A stretch of DNA of 9,778 nucleotides from Sedimentisphaerales bacterium (lineage in GTDB: Bacteria; Planctomycetota; Phycisphaerae; Sedimentisphaerales; SG8-4), in the NCBI GenBank assembly GCA_016932895.1, contig JAFGCA010000600.1, forward strand, positions 1 to 9,778. The letters are read 5' to 3'. This document shows, piece after piece, positions 5,385 through 9,778 of the stretch. The position numbers were made by a program, and so were the translations under genes. The first letter of the stretch is position 1; each line of letters starts with the position of its first letter. The notes beneath the pieces were generated by a model, which searched no databases, had not been told where the DNA came from, and worked only from the letters and a program-made list of their open reading frames with translations.

Positions 5385-7649
5385 ATGGGAGACAAACCGA
5401 CGTTCCCTTGTGTCTGCATCGTGTGTTTTCTTTCGTTGATGGTGGGGCCTTTCGTCCGCGCCGACCTGGTCTCGGACGCCGTCGATGGTGTATCGCTGGA
5501 CCAATACGAGACCTACCAGCTTGATATTGAAAGCATGGGTCTGGGACTGTACGGCGGCCCGCAGTACAACCAGGGGTATCGCAATCGGGACGCCTGGACC
5601 GGCGGCGCCACGCTGGGGAACGAGGAGACCCGCTTGTACCTGGTCGATCAGTTCGCGGCGCTGGGCCTCGACGTTACCCTGCAAGGCTTGTACGAGAACG
5701 TCGTGGGGGAACTCCCGGGCGTCCGAACGCCGGAGATTGTCTATATTGTCTGCGGGCACTTCGATACGACGTCCAACGGCGAGCGTCCCGGCGGCGACGA
5801 CAACGCTTCGGGCACTGCCGGCGTACTCGAAGCGGCCCGGGTGTTGAGTCAGTACCGCTTTAACTCCACGTTGCGCTTCATCGGTTTCAACGCCGAAGAA
5901 GACTGGATGAAGGGCAGCAACGATTACGTCGATAACGTCCTGGTGCCAAACCGGGAGAACGTGGCCGGCGTGGTCAATCTCGACATGATCCTCCGCCCTG
6001 CCTGGGACAGGGTGCCTGACGAGCCGGCCGACCTGGACATCTCAACCGGAAACACGGCCTCGTGTTTCGCCTGGGTCGCCGCTTTCATGGATGCCTCCGG
6101 CGTTTACGCTCCTTCGCTCGTTTTCGATCCGGCCTCGCCTCAGACCGCCTACGGGTACGCCGGCGATCAGGGCCCCTTCATTTCGGCCGGCTATCCCGCG
6201 TTCATGGCGATAGAAAACACCGCTCCCGAAGTGTGGTCCGGGCTGAGCAATGAGTATTATCACGACGCCGAGGATGCCAGCGACGGACTGGCGAACGACC
6301 CGACCAGCCCGAGCGGCGTAACGTACGATTATGGTTTTGCCACAGACGTCGTCCGGGCGACCGTCGCCACACTGGCGGAGGCCGCCGAGCCGGCTTACCG
6401 CTTCGCGCCCGATTTTCGCCCAAACCAGATCGTTCCCGCGACTCGTGCCGCCGGCATGGAGTTCTTCACCCTTGCCGGCGACAGTTACCTGGCCCTGGCC
6501 AACAGCGGAAACGACTCCACAAACGAGATCGACTCGATGATATACAGATGGGACGGGACCGGCTTCGCCGACTTTCAAGCCATTCCGACTCTCGGAGCCG
6601 CCGACTGGGAGTTCTTCGTCATCGGCGACGAACGCTATCTGGCGGTGGCCAACAGCCGCGACGACCTTACCCACAACGTGGACTCGATCGTGTACCGCTG
6701 GGATGGGGTCCGCTTTATCGAGTACCAGGCCATCCCGACCCGCGGGGCCGCCGATTGGGAATTCTTTACGGTCGGCGGAGAGTACTACCTTGCTGTCGCC
6801 AACATGCATGACGACACAACCTACGCCACACGCTCGCACATCTACAAATGGGACGGAACACGCTTCACGGAGTATCAGTCCGTACCCACCCTCGGGGCCT
6901 CTGATTGGGAGTGTTTCACCGTAGGCGAGGAGGTCTACCTGGCCGTGGCCAATCGGCAAACGGACACGGCATACGACGCCTATTCGATCATCTACCGGTG
7001 GGACGGCGAGAGTTTTACGGAGTTTCAATCCCTGCGGACTCCGGGGGCGGCCGCCTGCGAGTCTTTCACTATCGACGACGACGTCTATCTCGCGGTGGCA
7101 AACGCTTACGATGGCTCAACGCCTGACATTGATTCAACCATATACAGATGGAATGGAGAGCGCTTTGACGGATTTCAGTCCGTCCGCACGCACGGAGCGA
7201 GCGACTGGGAGTTCTTTGCAGCCGAAAACGACGTCTACCTGGCGGTAGCCAACGCCGAGGCCGGCCCCGACCGCGACGGAGAATCCAGAGTCTACCGATG
7301 GAACGGGACGGACTTTGTGGAATTTGTATCCCTGCCTGTCCCCGGGGCCGTTGCCTGGGAGTTCTTCACCGTGGCAGGCAACCACTATCTGGCCGCGGCC
7401 AGCAGCACCGCCGACCCAAGCGGCGGTGCCGCCTCAGCCATTTACCAGTATCACAGACCGGGCATCGCCGACCTTGACGGCGACGACGATGTCGATCTGC
7501 GAGATTACGCGTTGTTTGCGGCTGCCTGGCGGGCCCACAAAGGGCAGGGCGAATACAAGGACGCCTGCGATATCAGTCTCCCCTCTGACGGATTGGTCGA
7601 TGCCAGAGACTTGAGGATTTTCACCGAAAACTGGCTGCAGGGCAAATAG
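5385..7649 (+). CDS. Exported M28 metallopeptidase with seven EAR/EPTP repeats and dockerin-like tail
   Basis: The 754-residue protein starts with a signal peptide (hydrophobic core VCIVCFLSLMVGPFV, cleavage near VRA|D, residue 26). The M28 zinc aminopeptidase domain spans about 55-335 and shows a complete two-zinc site: GHFDT (His125, Asp127), GGDDNASG (bridging Asp138/139), FNAEED (Glu171 base, Glu172 ligand), NLDM (Asp200) and YYHD (His293). Seven repeats of exactly 50 residues begin at 348, 398, 448, 498, 548, 598 and 648, each of the form 'Q-x-(I/V)PT-x-GA-x-DWEFF...YLAVAN...S-x-IYRWDG-x-x-F', which I recognise as EAR/EPTP repeats; seven suits one closed beta-propeller. The end (696-751) resembles a dockerin: DLDGDDDVDLRDY is a good Ca-binding loop, while the second (SDGLVDARDL) is degenerate. 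It should cleave peptides outside the cytoplasmic membrane, with the propeller binding a partner or surface. The start has AAGGGG about 8-9 nt upstream. The seventh repeat is weaker and lacks the YRWDG ending. Confidence 0.9.
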   Translation: MGDKPTFPCVCIVCFLSLMVGPFVRADLVSDAVDGVSLDQYETYQLDIESMGLGLYGGPQYNQGYRNRDAWTGGATLGNEETRLYLVDQFAALGLDVTLQGLYENVVGELPGVRTPEIVYIVCGHFDTTSNGERPGGDDNASGTAGVLEAARVLSQYRFNSTLRFIGFNAEEDWMKGSNDYVDNVLVPNRENVAGVVNLDMILRPAWDRVPDEPADLDISTGNTASCFAWVAAFMDASGVYAPSLVFDPASPQTAYGYAGDQGPFISAGYPAFMAIENTAPEVWSGLSNEYYHDAEDASDGLANDPTSPSGVTYDYGFATDVVRATVATLAEAAEPAYRFAPDFRPNQIVPATRAAGMEFFTLAGDSYLALANSGNDSTNEIDSMIYRWDGTGFADFQAIPTLGAADWEFFVIGDERYLAVANSRDDLTHNVDSIVYRWDGVRFIEYQAIPTRGAADWEFFTVGGEYYLAVANMHDDTTYATRSHIYKWDGTRFTEYQSVPTLGASDWECFTVGEEVYLAVANRQTDTAYDAYSIIYRWDGESFTEFQSLRTPGAAACESFTIDDDVYLAVANAYDGSTPDIDSTIYRWNGERFDGFQSVRTHGASDWEFFAAENDVYLAVANAEAGPDRDGESRVYRWNGTDFVEFVSLPVPGAVAWEFFTVAGNHYLAAASSTADPSGGAASAIYQYHRPGIADLDGDDDVDLRDYALFAAAWRAHKGQGEYKDACDISLPSDGLVDARDLRIFTENWLQGK
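6426..7463 (+). repeat. Seven in-frame 150-bp EAR/EPTP coding repeats
   Basis: The repeat part of the peptidase gene is a tandem array with an exact 150-bp step. The words GACTGGGAGTTCTT, GATTGGGAATTCTT, GATTGGGAGTGTTT and GACTGGGAGTTCTT sit at 6603, 6753, 6903 and 7203 with no insertion or deletion between units. The nucleotide copies have diverged at many third positions, so this is an established protein repeat and not a recent DNA duplication. Unit 5 replaces the DWEFF core by ACESF, and unit 7 has AWEFF and ends in YQYH. Confidence 0.88.
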
Positions 7650-7733
7650 TCTCGCCGGTCCGCCGCCATCATCAAGAGCAACCCATCGCCGCGATGCCAG
7701 GCCAATGATCTCGGAGGCAGCGCAATCGATAAA

Positions 7734-7759
7734 GGGCTGCGACCTGGTGGTCGCAGCCC
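7734..7759. terminator. Strong hairpin between convergent genes, probable bidirectional terminator
   Basis: GGGCTGCGACC (7734-7744) pairs perfectly with GGTCGCAGCCC (7749-7759) around a TGGT loop, giving an 11-bp GC-rich stem. It lies 84 bp after the M28-EAR stop and 37 bp after the stop of the minus-strand LamG gene, which is where a shared terminator is expected. T-runs are weak: CTGTT follows on the plus side, and TTTATCG follows on the minus side. It could therefore be a weak intrinsic terminator or mainly an RNA 3'-end stabiliser. Confidence 0.65.
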
Positions 7760-7796
7760 CTGTTACACGTTACGAACTGTGTTCGTGTGACCTACA

Positions 7797-9778
7797 TCAT
7801 TGGCCCGCGTCCTCGTCGGAAGCGGATGTGATGACGCGGATCTCATCGATGTAGAGCACGCCGGCGCCGCCGGACGTCGGAGCGGCCTGGTTGCCCAGCC
7901 CGATGGTCATCTTCTTGACCGCCGTGGGGTTGATGCCGGCATCGGCCAGATCGCTCAGCGCGATCTCCCACACGATCCACTGCGTGGTCGTCGCCGCGTC
8001 GGGGTCGGCCTGCGTGACTACAGCCGTCCGCCCCAGGTTGTCCGCAACCACCACGTACACCGGCTCGGCGGCATTCGTGGGAACGCCCCGCACGTAGAGC
8101 ACGAGCGTATCGACACCGTTACTCGTCCAATCCTGAGGCACGGCCCAGGTTCGATTGAGCTCGGAGCGATACGGCGACGCCGAGTTGCTGTAGTACAACG
8201 GCAGCGACTGGCCCCCGTCCTTGACAATTCCGGTCTCCATGATCTGGCCGTTGTAGTACGGGCTGCCCGCATCCCAGATGTCATGCCCGGCGGCCGCACC
8301 GGTGCCGTTGCCCGGGTTGCCCGGTTCCGGCAGGGTGAAGCCAACGCCGTCGATCCAAACCTCGAAAATGCGCGCGCCCACCTCGTTGGTGTAGCCCTCG
8401 AAGTCGTCCACGATCAAGTAATCCGGAACCGTGAACTTCCAAACGTACCCGGCTTGGCCGATTCCACCGGCCTCGACTTCGTCGATGCGCCAGAAGTACT
8501 CGCCACCGCCGAATTCGACCAGACCGGCCACCGGGAAACTCGTTCCGGGTTGGTTGCCCTGGAACTCCGGCGCGTCCCGGTCGGCCCCGGACACAGCGTC
8601 CCAGGCCGTCCCCAAGTATACGTCATGTGACGCCGCCGTTTGGCCCGGGCTCCATCGCAGGACCGCGAGGTCACGGATGTCCACGGTCGAACCCTGGCCC
8701 GGCTCAGGATTGCCGGCCAGGAGCGGATTGCCGCGCATCGCCTCTCGAATCTCCTCGACGGTCAACGCCTTCCGGTAAATGCGTGCATCATCCATCATGC
8801 CGCCGAATTCACGCGAGGCTTCGTGCGTGTTGCCGATCAGCACGGCCGCCGTATCAGCCGTACCCGGCAGACTGATGCCGCTGCCACCCGAGCCGGCGGA
8901 GACACCGTTGATATAGTACTGGTGCTGACCACCCACAACCTCGGCCGCCACGTGAACCCATTCATTGAGCGGAACGGTACCCGAGCTCGAGCTACCCGCG
9001 CCGGCCGTGCTGAAGTGAAGAGTCCCGGCGCCTTGCAGATAGAAGCTGTACGACCGAGGGCCGTTGGATTTGGCGATAATGCCCTGATAGGCCGCGCCGG
9101 TGGAGCCCGTGTATGCCTTGGCATTGATCCAGGCCATCACGGTGACCTCATTGTCCACCGTCAGCTCCTCGGAATGCGGAATCTCCACGTAGTCGTCCAC
9201 TCCGTCGAGCGCCAGGGCGCCGCCGTGATATCCCTCGGCCACCCATTCCGGCATGCCCTGCACGGCGCCATGGTGGTCATAACCCGACCAATCCACCGCG
9301 GTCACGCCCTGCCCTTCGTCGAGCATCCACCAACCGACCAGATCCGGGTCCTTGATGGGGATTTCCGACAGGGTCGTGAATTTCCAGACCTCGCCCTCGT
9401 GTTTGACGCCTCCGTTGTCGATCTCATCGACCACCCAGTAATACGTGGTTCCTTGGCTTAGCGGACCGGTCTCGGAGCTCAAATCGTACAACTCGCCCAC
9501 GAACACCCCGGCATCGCGGCCGGTGACGGCATCGGCATCGGCGCCGAAGTACAGTTTGTGCGAGGCTGCGCCCTGCCCCGCCCCCCAGGTCAGAGTCACA
9601 TCCTGAAGGGCCCACTTGAACCCGTCGCCCGGATCGGGGCTGTGAGCGGTCACCGGCGCGGTCGTGAACGACCAAACGTCGCCCTCATAGGTCGTGGCGC
9701 CGTCGGCCTCGATTTCATCCACGCGCCAATAGTACGTTGTGCCCGGCTCGAGCCCGGCCATGTGGAAGTACATCGTGA
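7797..9778 (-). CDS. LamG/Fn3-like modular exported protein, 5' end beyond the window
   Basis: This is the C-terminal 660 residues or so of a larger protein; the frame stays open to the right edge, and the first ATG (9773) falls inside a module, so it is not the real start. Numbered from that ATG, the order is: end of an Fn3-like module (1-38, GTTYYWRVDEIEADG), a second such module (about 43-134, ending GTTYYWVVDEIDNGG), a LamG/concanavalin-like domain (about 143-348, with VGWWMLDEGQG, LDGVDDYVEIPHSEELTV, TVMAWI, EWVHVAAEV, MMDDARIYRKALT), a third Fn3-like module (about 352-450), and a C-terminal beta-sandwich (about 452-648, from IVDDFEGY to LYIDEIRV) resembling domains common in exported planctomycete proteins. 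It has no catalytic motif in the visible part and no dockerin, PEP-CTERM or LPXTG ending. Likely roles are carbohydrate or surface binding; an enzyme domain could lie in the missing N-terminus. It converges on the M28-EAR gene. Confidence 0.85.
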   Translation of the reverse strand, partial: TMYFHMAGLEPGTTYYWRVDEIEADGATTYEGDVWSFTTAPVTAHSPDPGDGFKWALQDVTLTWGAGQGAASHKLYFGADADAVTGRDAGVFVGELYDLSSETGPLSQGTTYYWVVDEIDNGGVKHEGEVWKFTTLSEIPIKDPDLVGWWMLDEGQGVTAVDWSGYDHHGAVQGMPEWVAEGYHGGALALDGVDDYVEIPHSEELTVDNEVTVMAWINAKAYTGSTGAAYQGIIAKSNGPRSYSFYLQGAGTLHFSTAGAGSSSSGTVPLNEWVHVAAEVVGGQHQYYINGVSAGSGGSGISLPGTADTAAVLIGNTHEASREFGGMMDDARIYRKALTVEEIREAMRGNPLLAGNPEPGQGSTVDIRDLAVLRWSPGQTAASHDVYLGTAWDAVSGADRDAPEFQGNQPGTSFPVAGLVEFGGGEYFWRIDEVEAGGIGQAGYVWKFTVPDYLIVDDFEGYTNEVGARIFEVWIDGVGFTLPEPGNPGNGTGAAAGHDIWDAGSPYYNGQIMETGIVKDGGQSLPLYYSNSASPYRSELNRTWAVPQDWTSNGVDTLVLYVRGVPTNAAEPVYVVVADNLGRTAVVTQADPDAATTTQWIVWEIALSDLADAGINPTAVKKMTIGLGNQAAPTSGGAGVLYIDEIRVITSASDEDAGQ

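Noticed and set aside
6042..7028. Long minus-strand open frame (328 codons) opposite the M28-EAR gene
   Set aside because: It is antisense to an unmistakable peptidase and repeat domain, and its apparent repeats are just the complement of the EAR repeats.
6426..7463. Regular 150-bp repeats as a CRISPR or satellite array
   Set aside because: The repeats are in frame, diverged at third positions, and encode EAR/EPTP units; there are no identical repeats with unique spacers.
7800..9461. Two long plus-strand open frames (7800-8630 and 8640-9461) opposite the LamG gene
   Set aside because: They are antisense shadows; the minus-strand frame has recognisable LamG and Fn3-like modules throughout.

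Overview
The window looks like chromosomal DNA of a planctomycete, most likely class Phycisphaerae (Sedimentisphaerales-like). This is inferred from protein style and not from a marker gene. The signs are a type II pseudopilin-like protein with an H-x9-DG-type tail, a dockerin-like C-terminus that ends an otherwise unrelated enzyme, and an exported protein built from 'GTTYYWRVDE' Fn3-like modules, a LamG domain and a C-terminal 'DDFEGY...YIDEIRV' beta-sandwich. All five genes encode proteins that appear to be exported or membrane-attached. No transporter, regulator, RNA gene or transposase is visible.

Layout. Bases 1-235 hold no convincing gene but carry short-motif repeats. A pseudopilin-like gene runs on the minus strand (236-1138); its unusually long leader is encoded partly by a decayed 7-nt tandem repeat. 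Bases 1139-1852 are gene-free, with a palindrome of the GGGCTAAAGCCC kind and a second copy of a short repeat also found just past the pseudopilin stop. Three plus-strand genes follow: a compact GH16 beta-glucanase (1853-2635), a two-domain GH9 plus NodB/CE4-like protein (2735-5188), and an M28 metallopeptidase fused to seven 50-residue EAR/EPTP repeats and a dockerin-like tail (5385-7649). A strong 11-bp hairpin lies between this gene and a convergent minus-strand LamG/Fn3 surface protein (7797-9778), which runs off the right edge.

How the genes may work together. GH16 and GH9-CE4 are 99 bp apart on the same strand and could be co-transcribed; together they suggest extracellular attack on beta-linked glucans or amino-sugar polymers. 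The peptidase has its own candidate promoter right after the GH9-CE4 stop and would release amino acids from proteins. The LamG protein and the EAR propeller look like binding modules. The whole reads as a small exported scavenging locus, but with no SusCD-type uptake genes it is not a classical polysaccharide utilisation locus.

Most notable points: the seven-repeat EAR propeller on a complete M28 peptidase; the GH9-CE4 fusion whose NodB half lacks the usual Asp-Asp pair but keeps its histidines; and the heptanucleotide repeat inside the pseudopilin leader.
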